Assembly: GCA_018401955.1 (NCBI GenBank)
Contig: JAGYJT010000003.1
Span: 1-64,000 of the forward strand
Length of the DNA: 64,000 bases
From: Chitinophagales bacterium
GTDB lineage: Bacteria > Bacteroidota > Bacteroidia > Chitinophagales > CAIOSU01
Direction of reading: 5' to 3'
Shown here piece after piece: positions 16,654-25,405 of the stretch. The notes under the pieces were generated by a model. The model saw nothing but the letters and a program-made list of their open reading frames with translations, was not told the origin of the DNA and made no database searches. Position numbers and translations under genes: made by a program. The stretch's first letter is position 1. The number at the start of each line of letters is the position of its first letter.

Positions 16654-18428
16654 TAGCCTTTGGGTATCCAGATATAAAGTGAGTCGTTGTTAACATCCTC
16701 ATGCTCGTATACTGCATCGTATGGGTCAAAAACAGTGTGTTCGGTAAAGCCATTAATATTATGCCATATACCCTGCTTTATACAAGTAAAGTGCCGGGGA
16801 AATGCAAAGGTGGAGGTGCGGTACAGTATTATTGGGGGCCTATCTATAGCTTCGGCAGCTGCCATTAAAAAATGGCAGTTATAACGCACAAAATCGTTGC
16901 CGTATAGATAGAATGGTGCCCCTGGCGAATAGCCTTGCGCGAGATATACCAAGCCCGGTGCGTAGTTAAAGGCAACTATTGGTGTGTTGGGTTTCACATT
17001 TTTTGACTCAAGGACTGCTTGAAATGATTGAAAATAAGCGACTGCATCGTGGCTAAGCAGCAAGTTGTCTTTGCCTTTCAATGTTGTGTTTTGGTCTAAT
17101 AGGCTTTGGTTGTTGGGTATGCCAAACGGATGTAGCACTTTGGAATAATAAAACTGCATACCCGTAGCCATTGCCAAGGCACATACCATTAAGTAGTATT
17201 TTAGTTTAGAGAAATTGCTAGTGGCTAGTATCTTCAAGCAAATGGCGGCCAACCCAAACCAGGGTATCCAAAAGGCAAAAAGTGTTTCGGTAATAAAACC
17301 ATTGGTGCCGCCAATCATTGCCAGCGGTAGGGTTAACAAAAAACCGGCAATTACTATTTTATCCTTTTGCAACCCGGCGCTTGCCCCTTTGGGTGTATTA
17401 TACAGTAATATTATTATCACATTTACTACTACCCATAGATAAAAGTAAACAGGCTGCTCTTCGCGAACCAGTAGCTGTTTCAATCCGATAATGGCAAAAT
17501 AGCAAACTGCGGTGCTTAGGGCACTTGAAACCATGAAAGCCAGTAATTTTTTATTGGGTGCTACCGATTTTATTAATGTGTAGCATAACCAATAAACACT
17601 AATGCCTAAACCGATAAAAACCACGTTGGGCGTACCATCATATATCAAATACATCCCTAACAAATCGATAGGGTGATAGCGCAGCAAGTCGGCAGTTGCC
17701 TTTACGTTTGTTAAAACGTTTATCCAGCTTGTGCCGCTATACAATATGGTATAGGCCAATACTGTAAGCGCTGCCCCTGCCACCCAAGCTGCTGTTGCCT
17801 TTGCAAGGTTCGGTAATTTGGGTCTTTGCCCGTGCAAAATGGCCACCCCAAAGAATAATATACTTAAACTAATAGCCACGGGTGCTTTAAAAAGGGTGCT
17901 AAATGTGAGTAAAAAAGCACTTAATACCCAAGCAAAAAACTGTTGACGGCCATTGCTCAAGGTTAGCGAATATAATAGCACGCCTGCCGAAGTAAGCCCG
18001 AAAAAATTTATCAAATCGTTGTACGATACGCAACGCGCCAGTATGCTTTGAAACGAGCCGATTAGCACCAACGCCCAGATAGCCGTAAAACTAACACCAG
18101 TGACACGGGTAGAGAGCCATCTAAAAACACCCCAACTGAATATAAATCCCGATACTAGCTCTAAACAAATGCTGATAGTGCGCGAAATGGGAATGGTAAA
18201 CTCGCTAATGGGCAATATTTTGTTTAAAAAATAGCCATGTGCCAGCACCTTGTAATGTTCGGGGTCGCTAAGGCTCAGCATATATAGGCCTTCATCGCCA
18301 AGGTCAAAGCCTCGGTTGGTTGACCATAGCATTACTCCCAGCTTTACAAGCCCCATTAAAAATAACAGGGCGTAGGAAGCGGTACGCCAAAAGTTGGGGG
18401 TGGTGGCTATGGCGTTGTTTTGGCCCAA
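16650..18428 (-). CDS. Polytopic membrane protein, GT-C-like, 'GGYSP' family member 3
   Basis: This 592-residue protein belongs to the same family as 12908 and 14821 but is more distant. It has the N-terminal segment, then GFDLGDEG (D45-E46), about ten to eleven hydrophobic spans, and a soluble C-terminal portion with PGLVYLAQGYSPGAPFYL near residue 494, a YNCHF motif and the tail LYIWIPKGY. The start codon is TTG at 18428, two bases after the stop of the upstream B12 radical SAM gene, so the two form an operon. Pairing with a radical SAM enzyme suggests that the sugar or lipid moved by this protein may carry a methyl or other radical modification, which is a hypothesis only. Confidence 0.8.
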   Translation of the reverse strand: MGQNNAIATTPNFWRTASYALLFLMGLVKLGVMLWSTNRGFDLGDEGLYMLSLSDPEHYKVLAHGYFLNKILPISEFTIPISRTISICLELVSGFIFSWGVFRWLSTRVTGVSFTAIWALVLIGSFQSILARCVSYNDLINFFGLTSAGVLLYSLTLSNGRQQFFAWVLSAFLLTFSTLFKAPVAISLSILFFGVAILHGQRPKLPNLAKATAAWVAGAALTVLAYTILYSGTSWINVLTNVKATADLLRYHPIDLLGMYLIYDGTPNVVFIGLGISVYWLCYTLIKSVAPNKKLLAFMVSSALSTAVCYFAIIGLKQLLVREEQPVYFYLWVVVNVIIILLYNTPKGASAGLQKDKIVIAGFLLTLPLAMIGGTNGFITETLFAFWIPWFGLAAICLKILATSNFSKLKYYLMVCALAMATGMQFYYSKVLHPFGIPNNQSLLDQNTTLKGKDNLLLSHDAVAYFQSFQAVLESKNVKPNTPIVAFNYAPGLVYLAQGYSPGAPFYLYGNDFVRYNCHFLMAAAEAIDRPPIILYRTSTFAFPRHFTCIKQGIWHNINGFTEHTVFDPYDAVYEHEDVNNDSLYIWIPKGY

Positions 18429-18430
18429 GG

Positions 18431-19924
18431 TTAGATAAAGTCTTTCCTGTTTGATTTTTGCGGCATCACAATAAACCGCGCCAGCTTAGCTGCACTTGCT
18501 ATCGTTTCTGTGGGGCGCTTTATTGCCCTCATTAGGTTTTGCCCAACATATTTTGGCCTGAAATAGAATTTACGGTAAAACTCTTTTTCCCACTGATGAA
18601 AACGCTCACGCAACTCGGGGTCTTTATACTCGTTTTTGTAGGGCATCAACGAAAAGTTGATTTTGTCTTTCATTAATGGGTATAGTGGGGTGCCAGGGTA
18701 GGGCACCAACTCAAACACTACTGCAAATGTAAGGTCTGATTGTAGTGCAAATTTCAATGTTTTATCAAAGTCTTCCCTAGTTTCCTCGGGCATGCCTACT
18801 ATAAAAAAGCCCATGGTTTCTACCCCTACCTTTTTACAAAGTTTAATGTTTGCAAGGGCTTCTTCAACGTTTACTTTCTTTTTGTAGTAATCTAAAATGC
18901 GTTGGCTGCCCGATTCAACACCTATATATACCCGTTGGCATCCGGCTTTTTTCATCCATATCAACATTTCTTCGTTAAGGGTATCAGCTCGGCTCAGGCA
19001 CGACCATTGAAGGTTTACATTTTCTTCAATCATCAACTTACAAATGGAAATTACCCTTGATGGTATAGCAGTAAAGGTATCATCAATAAAACGTAACGAT
19101 TTGATACCGAACAAACGTTTTAATTCCTTTATCTCGTCTATAATTTGTTCGGGCGTCCGCGTTGTAAGCTTAGTGCCAAAAGACTTTACGCAATAGGTGC
19201 ACTGATAAGGGCAGCCCCTTGCCGACTGAATCATGCCAAACGGTTTGGGCAAAAAAGGCTCAAAATAGGCATCCTTATCCAGCATATCGTAGGCAGGCAT
19301 GGGCAATGCTGATGGATCTGGTAGTCGTAAATTTCCCGCCTGCACAACAATTTCCCCATTATCATCACGATAGCCTATTCCTCGTACATTTGATATGCTT
19401 TCGCCCGCCTTTAAATGTTTGTATAGCTCAGCGAAGATAAGGTCGGGCTCTCCTTGTATAACAATATCAACAGGTACCTGCTCTAAGATTTCTTTGGTAA
19501 ACTGGGTAGCATAATGGCCGAACAGCATGAATTTTGCCGTTGGATTAGCAGCTTTTATCCCTTTCACCATTTCCATATCATTGTCAAAAACTTCAAAGCC
19601 CGTAATGGCAATGATAACATCTGGCTGGTATTGGGCAATGTATTTGTTTGTTTCTTGTAAATCAGCTCCTTTTGCAATAGCATCGTACAGCGCTACCTCG
19701 TCTTGTTCCCAATCTTTTAAAATGGCCCCTAGCGAAATAAGCTCTAAAGGCGGAAAAAGAAAATTTGGCGCATTGTATGAACACATGTAGCGCCTAATAA
19801 TGCGGGTAGGGTAAGGCAGGTTTAACAACAACGTGCGTAAGCCCTTTATGGCTGTTGTTTTGGCCCTAGTAGGCTGGGGCTGGGTTACTATATCGGTTAT
19901 GTCGGGCTGAAACATAACTTGCAA
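18431..19924 (-). CDS. B12-binding radical SAM protein
   Basis: This is the third class B radical SAM protein in the window, 497 residues. A cobalamin-binding-like domain occupies about 30-180 (LFGHYATQFTKE, IVIQGEPD). The radical SAM cluster is C238, C242 and C245 (RGCPYQCTYC). IGVESGSQRIL follows in the core, and a VPYPGTPLYPL motif common in this family lies near 405. It starts at ATG 19924; a second Met three codons in is possible. It is followed after two bases by a GGYSP-family membrane protein. It differs from the two tandem radical SAM proteins at 6582-9818. The substrate is unknown. Confidence 0.87.
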   Translation of the reverse strand: MQVMFQPDITDIVTQPQPTRAKTTAIKGLRTLLLNLPYPTRIIRRYMCSYNAPNFLFPPLELISLGAILKDWEQDEVALYDAIAKGADLQETNKYIAQYQPDVIIAITGFEVFDNDMEMVKGIKAANPTAKFMLFGHYATQFTKEILEQVPVDIVIQGEPDLIFAELYKHLKAGESISNVRGIGYRDDNGEIVVQAGNLRLPDPSALPMPAYDMLDKDAYFEPFLPKPFGMIQSARGCPYQCTYCVKSFGTKLTTRTPEQIIDEIKELKRLFGIKSLRFIDDTFTAIPSRVISICKLMIEENVNLQWSCLSRADTLNEEMLIWMKKAGCQRVYIGVESGSQRILDYYKKKVNVEEALANIKLCKKVGVETMGFFIVGMPEETREDFDKTLKFALQSDLTFAVVFELVPYPGTPLYPLMKDKINFSLMPYKNEYKDPELRERFHQWEKEFYRKFYFRPKYVGQNLMRAIKRPTETIASAAKLARFIVMPQKSNRKDFI

Positions 19925-19969
19925 TTTACGGTAAAAGGAGTGAAAAGTAAATGATTATGACACTTGCTT

Positions 19970-19990
19970 TGCCTTTAAATAAAAAAGGCA
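19970..19990. repeat. Inverted repeat in divergent promoter region
   Basis: TGCCTTT (19970-19976) and AAAGGCA (19984-19990) form a perfect 7-base inverted repeat with an AT-only 7-base spacer. It lies between the divergent genes at 19924 and 20071, upstream of a TAnnTTTG element. It could be an operator or only a chance hairpin. Confidence 0.3.
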
Positions 19991-20022
19991 GCGGTATTTA
20001 CCTATTGCTTTTGAAAATATTT

Positions 20023-20030
20023 TACCTTTG
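20023..20030 (+). promoter_or_regulatory. Putative -7 element for Gfo/Idh-GT2 operon
   Basis: TACCTTTG is a perfect TAnnTTTG, 40 bases before the TTG start at 20071. A TTG at 20005-20007 is only 15 bases upstream, short for a -33 box, so the promoter call rests on the -7 element. Confidence 0.4.
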
Positions 20031-20070
20031 GATATAGATTATTTTAATTCAAAATACAAGGCTGCAAATT

Positions 20071-21096
20071 TTGGGGGGTAAAAAGATTAGTATCGCATTA
20101 GTGGGCTGCGGTTATTGGGGTAAGCACTTTCTGCGATTGTGTTTGCAGCTTCCTGAAGTAAAGTTTAGGGGTGTTTTTGATTTATCTGACGGGCGCATAG
20201 ATGAGCTGAAACAGCTATACCCCGATGTTTATTTTTATACAACCCTAAAAGACTTGTTGGATGATGATGCTATTGAGGCGGTGATAGTAGCCACTGGCCT
20301 CAGTTCGCATTTTGAAATATGTAGTAACCTGCTCAAAGCGGGCAAGCATGTGCTTTGCGAAAAACCGCTAACCTTTACGGCAAAGGAAAGTGAGGCACTG
20401 GGGAAATTGGCCAGCGACAGCGGGTTAACCCTTATGGTGGGTCATACATTTGAGTACAACAGTGCAGTACTTCATGCAAAACAAGAAGCTGGCAAGGGTG
20501 CACTTGGCGAATTGAAATACCTTTCTTTTAGGCGTTGCGGTAACGGCCCGATAAGAACCGATGCCGATGTGGTATATGATTTGGCCACTCACGATGTTTC
20601 TATCGCTAACTTTCTGTTGGGCGATGTGCCCGATTCGGTTAACGCTACAGGATATAAACTGCTTGGTGCCAACCAGTACGACCTGGCTAATATTGATTTG
20701 ATTTACCCATCCGGTATCTCGGTAAACATTTGCGTTTCGTGGATGGAGCTCGTAAAACAACGCGAAATGAAAATTATAGGCAGCGAGGGCATGTTGCTGT
20801 TTAATGATGTGGTGCCTTCTGAAAAGGTAAGGCTTTACCATACTATTGCCCCAACTACCCAAACCAGAGGCGATTTTGGTGATTTTCAACTTTCCGTATC
20901 TAACAATAAGGTAACTATACCTAATATTGACTATAAAGAGCCACTAAGAGAAGAGCTACAGCATTTTATTGCTTGTGCTAGCCAACACCAGCGTCCTCGC
21001 ACAGATTGGCTAAGTGCTGCTAATGTAGTACGGGTGCTTGAGGCCATTGAAGAAAGTATAGCCCAACAGGGGCAATCAATTAAAGTAGCCAAATGA
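20071..21096 (+). CDS. Gfo/Idh/MocA family oxidoreductase
   Basis: This is a 341-residue NAD(P)-dependent sugar oxidoreductase. The Rossmann glycine motif is GCGYWG (12-17), the EKP motif is at 97-99, and the substrate-domain signature VVYDLATHDVS follows. It starts at TTG, with no ATG before the Rossmann motif. It is homologous over its length to the enzyme at 10540 and, like it, overlaps a DPM-type GT2 gene by four bases (ATGA), so the two-gene module occurs twice. No aminotransferase sits beside this copy, so the product may stay a keto or reduced sugar or use an aminotransferase elsewhere in the locus (11607 or 37479). Confidence 0.87.
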   Translation: MGGKKISIALVGCGYWGKHFLRLCLQLPEVKFRGVFDLSDGRIDELKQLYPDVYFYTTLKDLLDDDAIEAVIVATGLSSHFEICSNLLKAGKHVLCEKPLTFTAKESEALGKLASDSGLTLMVGHTFEYNSAVLHAKQEAGKGALGELKYLSFRRCGNGPIRTDADVVYDLATHDVSIANFLLGDVPDSVNATGYKLLGANQYDLANIDLIYPSGISVNICVSWMELVKQREMKIIGSEGMLLFNDVVPSEKVRLYHTIAPTTQTRGDFGDFQLSVSNNKVTIPNIDYKEPLREELQHFIACASQHQRPRTDWLSAANVVRVLEAIEESIAQQGQSIKVAK

Positions 21097-21791
21097 GCAC
21101 CTCGATCTCTTTATCTATTGTTATCCCAGCTTACAACGAAGAAGAGATTATTGTATCGTCAATACAACAAACCTTTAATGCCGTTGAGGCGGCGGTTACT
21201 GATTTTGAGATAATAATTGTAGATGATTGTAGCATAGATGGAACCCGAAGGTTGATTGAAACAAATATGCACCTTTGGCCTAATGCTCGCTTAATTTGTA
21301 AGGAACAAAACGGTGGTTTTGGCTCTGCGGTATGGGCAGGTATTAAATTGGCGGCAAAAGAGTATGTGCTATGTGTACCTGCCGATAGCCCTATGGACCC
21401 TGAAACGCTTGCGCCGTTTGTTAATGCAGCGCCTTATACCGATGTAATAGCCAGTTACCGGGTTAGGCGTGTTGGCTATACTTTAAGGATGCGGTTTAAT
21501 TCATGGGCCTACCACAAGCTTATTTACCACGTGTTTGGCTTAAAACTTAAAGACTATAATTGGATACACCTATATAGAAATAGTATATTTGATAAGGTGC
21601 AATACAACTCGTTGGGTATATTTATGATGGCCGAGGTGCTTGTTGAAGCACATAAGCATGGCCATCGTATTGCTGAAATACCAGTAAGCCAAAAGCAACG
21701 AATGACAGGTATTGCTACCTCTGCAAAGTTATCTACCATTTTGTTTGTGTTGAAAGAAATGTACACATACCTTAAAACCAGAAGAGGCTAA
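21093..21791 (+). CDS. Glycosyltransferase family 2, polyprenyl-phosphate sugar synthase-like
   Basis: This 232-residue soluble GT2 enzyme has the nucleotide-binding VDDCSIDG (43-50) and the metal-site region VPADSPMD (95-102). It lacks membrane anchors. It resembles the GT2 at 9821 in size and in the stretch around RMRFNSWAYHKL and KDYNW. The ATG overlaps the stop of the Gfo/Idh gene. By family, transfer of a sugar from a nucleotide to polyprenyl phosphate is likely, which would feed the neighbouring polytopic proteins. It converges with the T9SS cargo gene across five bases. Confidence 0.82.
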   Translation: MSTSISLSIVIPAYNEEEIIVSSIQQTFNAVEAAVTDFEIIIVDDCSIDGTRRLIETNMHLWPNARLICKEQNGGFGSAVWAGIKLAAKEYVLCVPADSPMDPETLAPFVNAAPYTDVIASYRVRRVGYTLRMRFNSWAYHKLIYHVFGLKLKDYNWIHLYRNSIFDKVQYNSLGIFMMAEVLVEAHKHGHRIAEIPVSQKQRMTGIATSAKLSTILFVLKEMYTYLKTRRG

Positions 21792-21796
21792 TATTA

Positions 21797-23452
21797 TCAG
21801 TGTTGTAAAACCATAAACTTGCCTTGCCATTGTAAGTTGGGCCCAGTTACTTTCACCAAATAGGTGCCCGCAGGCATTTCATGCGTGCTAAATGTAACAC
21901 TGCCGGTGCTTTGCCATTGCATTATTTGTTGGCCAATGGTATTGGTAACCGTTATGTTCAACAATGTTGTTTCAAAGTTTGCAGGTAGCTCAATGCTTAA
22001 CATGTTGTTGGTTGGGTTGGGGTATAGTTTCACCTCACCTGTATACGTTTCGCTTACCCCGGTAACAGTGTCGCAAGGGTTGCCTAGGTTAGTTACCTGT
22101 AATGTTTTTGAGCCTACCCAGCCATAACCGTTATAACCAAACACTTGATAGCTTCCCGTATCGCTAATAGTAATGGTGTTGGTAGTATCGCCATTATGTA
22201 GCCAAAAATACTGGCTAAAACCACTATCTACGGCAAGTGTAACGGTGTTGTTGGCAATATCGCAAGTTATTTCAGGCCTATCGGGTTGCCAAGGTAAGTC
22301 AAAGCAAAATGCACGATAGCTAAAATACCCTGGGGGTAAGTTTATGCTCAGCACCTCTTCGTAGTTGTCGGTTACTTCTACTATGGGGCTAAAAAAGTTG
22401 TTGATGTCAGCACCCCAATTTATCAATCGGTTGCCATTGGGCAATACTTGCTGGCTTCCTATCGATATGCTCTCAATGTTGTTTGTATACTCCCATACCA
22501 TAGTGGCGGTGCCATTATTTTCATCCAGTTCATATTCAATGGCTCTGGCCACAGGTGGGTTGTGGTAGGTGCCATTATCTAATATGGTAACATTGCCATT
22601 GGCCAGTACTATGGCATGGTGCTGAAGCTTAAAGCCATTCAAGGTGTCATCCACAAAAGCAAAATCGCTGTTTTTGCCGCCTAAGCGCCACATAATATTA
22701 CCCGTCTGCCTGTTTATTTTTACCACCTCATTAAAGTTGCGGAGGGATATGATTAGGTTGCCATTATCATCAAGGCTTATTGAGTTAGCGTGCATAAAAT
22801 CTACAAACGCCGTGTCGTCAAGATTGGTGTAATCCATATCGCCAATGTCAAAATAATCAAACCCATTCCATTGGAAAACGATGTTGTCAGCACTGTCATA
22901 TATAAAAATAACGTTCCCCTCTACAATGGTTTGTTGGCTCATTTGCAATGTGCCTTGTATTAGTAAAGAGTCTAGGTTCATAGTGCGATAGTCGTAGCCC
23001 ATTACATATTTGTAACCATCGGCGGTAAGCAACAACTCATGCGAATCGGAGAAGTAGGGCGGATTTATTTCGACAGAGTCAACTATGCGAAGCGTACTGT
23101 CAAGCACGTAGTGTTTAGTATTTGGAGCGGCTTGATTGTGAAAGGTTAGCTGGCCATTGGGCTGCAGCTTAAAATCGAATACAAAGTTGAAAAATTGATT
23201 TGAGTTACCGGGCAAACCTTTAAAAAACAATGATTCACCGTTTTTGTCAAAAATCATTAATGCAGACCGAAACTCAGGATCTACTAAATTAAAGCCATCA
23301 TGCGGGGCTATAAAATAATATTCACAACTGGCGTCATGGTTTGGGCTTACCGTTAGTATTTGTTTAACATCTATTGGGTAAATAGTATCTATTTGGGCAG
23401 CAAGGTTATAAGCCAGTGCCAGGTATATGATGCTAAGCAGTAGTTTTTTCAT
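21797..23452 (-). CDS. Secreted arylsulfotransferase-like beta-propeller with T9SS type A sorting domain (copy 1)
   Basis: This 551-residue exported protein has a signal peptide at about 1-19 (LALAYNLAAQ), then a body with ASST/Arylsulfotran_2 family motifs: MHANSISLDDNGN, SLRNFNEVVKI, MWRLGGKN, LQHHAIVLANGN and ILDNG, then an EYELDE strand. The C-terminal 80 residues (472-551) are a type A sorting domain starting KLYPNP, which directs T9SS secretion and surface anchoring. Bacterial ASST enzymes move sulfate from phenolic donors to other phenols through a histidine; the QH motif may mark a functional His, but equivalence needs a structure. Two divergent paralogues lie at 49621 and 60340. A role in sulfating the surface glycan is speculative. 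Confidence 0.83.
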   Translation of the reverse strand: MKKLLLSIIYLALAYNLAAQIDTIYPIDVKQILTVSPNHDASCEYYFIAPHDGFNLVDPEFRSALMIFDKNGESLFFKGLPGNSNQFFNFVFDFKLQPNGQLTFHNQAAPNTKHYVLDSTLRIVDSVEINPPYFSDSHELLLTADGYKYVMGYDYRTMNLDSLLIQGTLQMSQQTIVEGNVIFIYDSADNIVFQWNGFDYFDIGDMDYTNLDDTAFVDFMHANSISLDDNGNLIISLRNFNEVVKINRQTGNIMWRLGGKNSDFAFVDDTLNGFKLQHHAIVLANGNVTILDNGTYHNPPVARAIEYELDENNGTATMVWEYTNNIESISIGSQQVLPNGNRLINWGADINNFFSPIVEVTDNYEEVLSINLPPGYFSYRAFCFDLPWQPDRPEITCDIANNTVTLAVDSGFSQYFWLHNGDTTNTITISDTGSYQVFGYNGYGWVGSKTLQVTNLGNPCDTVTGVSETYTGEVKLYPNPTNNMLSIELPANFETTLLNITVTNTIGQQIMQWQSTGSVTFSTHEMPAGTYLVKVTGPNLQWQGKFMVLQH

Positions 23453-23470
23453 GATGCAGGTTTAGCCTTT

Positions 23471-25267
23471 TTATTGTTCGTGGGGCATGTTAAAATGCAC
23501 CGTGTAATAGTTAAGTAATAAGGGCACTTCGTAAAAGCTATAATCCAATTCTTCAATTTTAAACTGACCCTCAACGGGTACAAAGTTAAGCGATACACCC
23601 TTTACTAATTTAAGATACGAACTTATAAGGTCAATTCGATGCTGCGACATTACCAATATCACATTGTTGGGGTTTTTAGCACAGTACTCAAAAAAAGCGG
23701 TAAACTCTGAGGTGCCAGTAAGTGATTCTAAATGTTTTTTGTTGGTAGGAAAAAGGCTCATATAAAAATCGCCAAACATTGTTGCTTCTGGTTTAAGTGC
23801 TCTTGAGGTATTGTCTGTGCCAATTTCATCTTCAAGTACCACCATCGAAAAAAAGTCAAAAACCAATAGTTTTTCAGCGAAGAGGTCATTCATTTCTGTT
23901 ACTATTTCTTGCTTGAGAGCGAGGCCTCCTTGCCTATGTTGTTTTATATCGGCAAAGGTTTTTAGTTGCACACCCGCTATGCCCAGTATTGTCACTAGCG
24001 CAATGCTCACTAGTGGCAACAGCTTTGGCAAAGACTTATGCTCTGTTTCGCGCCATACTTTTAGGGCTAAAAACAAAAAGCTGAAGAGCGAAAAGAATGC
24101 TAGGGGCGCCGCCAATTTGTATATCATTTTTACCGCTACGCCCAATGAGATAAAATAAACCCAAACAAAAAGAGACCACAACAAAGCTTTCGCAATCCAC
24201 TTTTTATTAGGCGCCAACAAAAATACCCAAAACAAAAATGCAATATTGGCTGCAGCCATGTACCACATAAACCTACCGTAACCACGGTACTGCATGGGCC
24301 GAGGAAATGAAACTCCCTGCCAAAATAGCCCCCATTTGTTGGGTAGGCTACCCAACGCATCGCCATCTAATACACTAGGGTAGGTAATGTTTTTCATATA
24401 GGCCAAAGCAGTGTCGGTAGGCTCTGCAAAATAAAAGGTGTAATATGCCATTAGCTTAATAGAGTCTGCTGGGTCGTTAATGTTGTATGAGCCAGGTTTA
24501 ACTACCATGCCATCGCTAAAGGTATAGATGTATTGGTCTAGTTCTGCTATTTTTTCTTCCTCAGCTGTAATGCTCCGGTCTTGAAAATCACTTCCAACTA
24601 CTAGCATACCAAAGGTAATGATAATGAGTAGCAGCGAGTATTTGTAGCTTTTTATTAGCTTACCCGGCGAAAAATCTATCAAGCCTAATAATACCACGGC
24701 GGGTATAAGCCCCACAAATATGCCTTGATAACGTATTTGCCAGCAAATTAATAACAACAGAGTGAGTAATACATATGCACTAGCTTTTGCCCATTTATGG
24801 TTACAATATTGAGGTAGCAACAGCACTAGCAGGGGTAACATTAATGATGAAGATAGCGGATCGTATAAAATGGTACTTTCGGCAAAAATGACCCCCAGTA
24901 AACTGCTTGTTACTATGCTTATAAGTAATGCCTTTTTTCCGTTAAAGGCATTTAATAAAGATGCAAAAACAATGTACAAGGTTATAGCCAAGGTAATTGT
25001 GCCCGGCACCAATTGAGTAAGGTCAAACCAGTTTATATCAGGAAAGCGCTGATAAAGCCATGCCATTGGCTCAAGCAAAAACCGATTGCTGCCGTTGGTT
25101 ACAATATAGAATTTATCGATAGGTGGAAAGAAAAGCCCCTGTAGCATTAAACCAGCAAAAATGCCATCCCCAATGGTAACGTAAACGCCAAAAAAGCATA
25201 TGAGGGCTAAGGGTATGGCTACTACAGCCAAATATCCTGCAAAATGTTTGGTAGTTGTTGGTTTCAT
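23471..25267 (-). CDS. Polytopic membrane protein, GT-C-like, second family, member 1
   Basis: This integral membrane protein has about 598 residues from the ATG at 25267 (a TTG 33 bases upstream is possible). The first segment is followed by an external loop with IGDGIFAGLML, and about ten further spans reach to ~430. The C-terminal soluble domain contains LLVFDFFSMVVLEDE, a glycine-poor stretch about a SLFPTNKKHLESL helix, and NNVILVMSQHRIDLIS. The soluble domain is related to that of the divergent neighbour at 25406 (EQVIFVSDAGRMDLME), so the two form a second family distinct from the GGYSP proteins. An aspartate in the first external loop fits a GT-C transferase. I do not recognise a named family. 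It probably shares an operon with the upstream-oriented T9SS cargo gene, 18 bases downstream. Confidence 0.78.
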   Translation of the reverse strand: MKPTTTKHFAGYLAVVAIPLALICFFGVYVTIGDGIFAGLMLQGLFFPPIDKFYIVTNGSNRFLLEPMAWLYQRFPDINWFDLTQLVPGTITLAITLYIVFASLLNAFNGKKALLISIVTSSLLGVIFAESTILYDPLSSSLMLPLLVLLLPQYCNHKWAKASAYVLLTLLLLICWQIRYQGIFVGLIPAVVLLGLIDFSPGKLIKSYKYSLLLIIITFGMLVVGSDFQDRSITAEEEKIAELDQYIYTFSDGMVVKPGSYNINDPADSIKLMAYYTFYFAEPTDTALAYMKNITYPSVLDGDALGSLPNKWGLFWQGVSFPRPMQYRGYGRFMWYMAAANIAFLFWVFLLAPNKKWIAKALLWSLFVWVYFISLGVAVKMIYKLAAPLAFFSLFSFLFLALKVWRETEHKSLPKLLPLVSIALVTILGIAGVQLKTFADIKQHRQGGLALKQEIVTEMNDLFAEKLLVFDFFSMVVLEDEIGTDNTSRALKPEATMFGDFYMSLFPTNKKHLESLTGTSEFTAFFEYCAKNPNNVILVMSQHRIDLISSYLKLVKGVSLNFVPVEGQFKIEELDYSFYEVPLLLNYYTVHFNMPHEQ

Positions 25268-25338
25268 GTGTTCCCTATCTGAACAAAACCTTTGTTTCAA
25301 GCAATTGCAAGTTAGTTAATTTTAAAACGTTAGCGGCC

Positions 25339-25367
25339 TTGCAACATTATACACTAGCTATACCTTG
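25339..25367 (+). promoter_or_regulatory. Putative promoter of the 25406 membrane protein gene
   Basis: TTG (25339-25341), a 19-base spacer and TACCTTG (25361-25367) fit the Bacteroidota pattern except that the -7 element lacks one T. The GTG start is 39 bases downstream. The same form, TTG-N19-TAnnTTG, recurs at 31554-31582. Confidence 0.4.
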
Positions 25368-25405
25368 CAGTAATTAATGGTATTTTTACCAAATTAGCTA
25401 AAGAT

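Noticed and set aside
20425-20889. 154-codon open frame on the reverse strand
   Set aside because: It is antisense to the Gfo/Idh oxidoreductase gene, whose motifs are intact.
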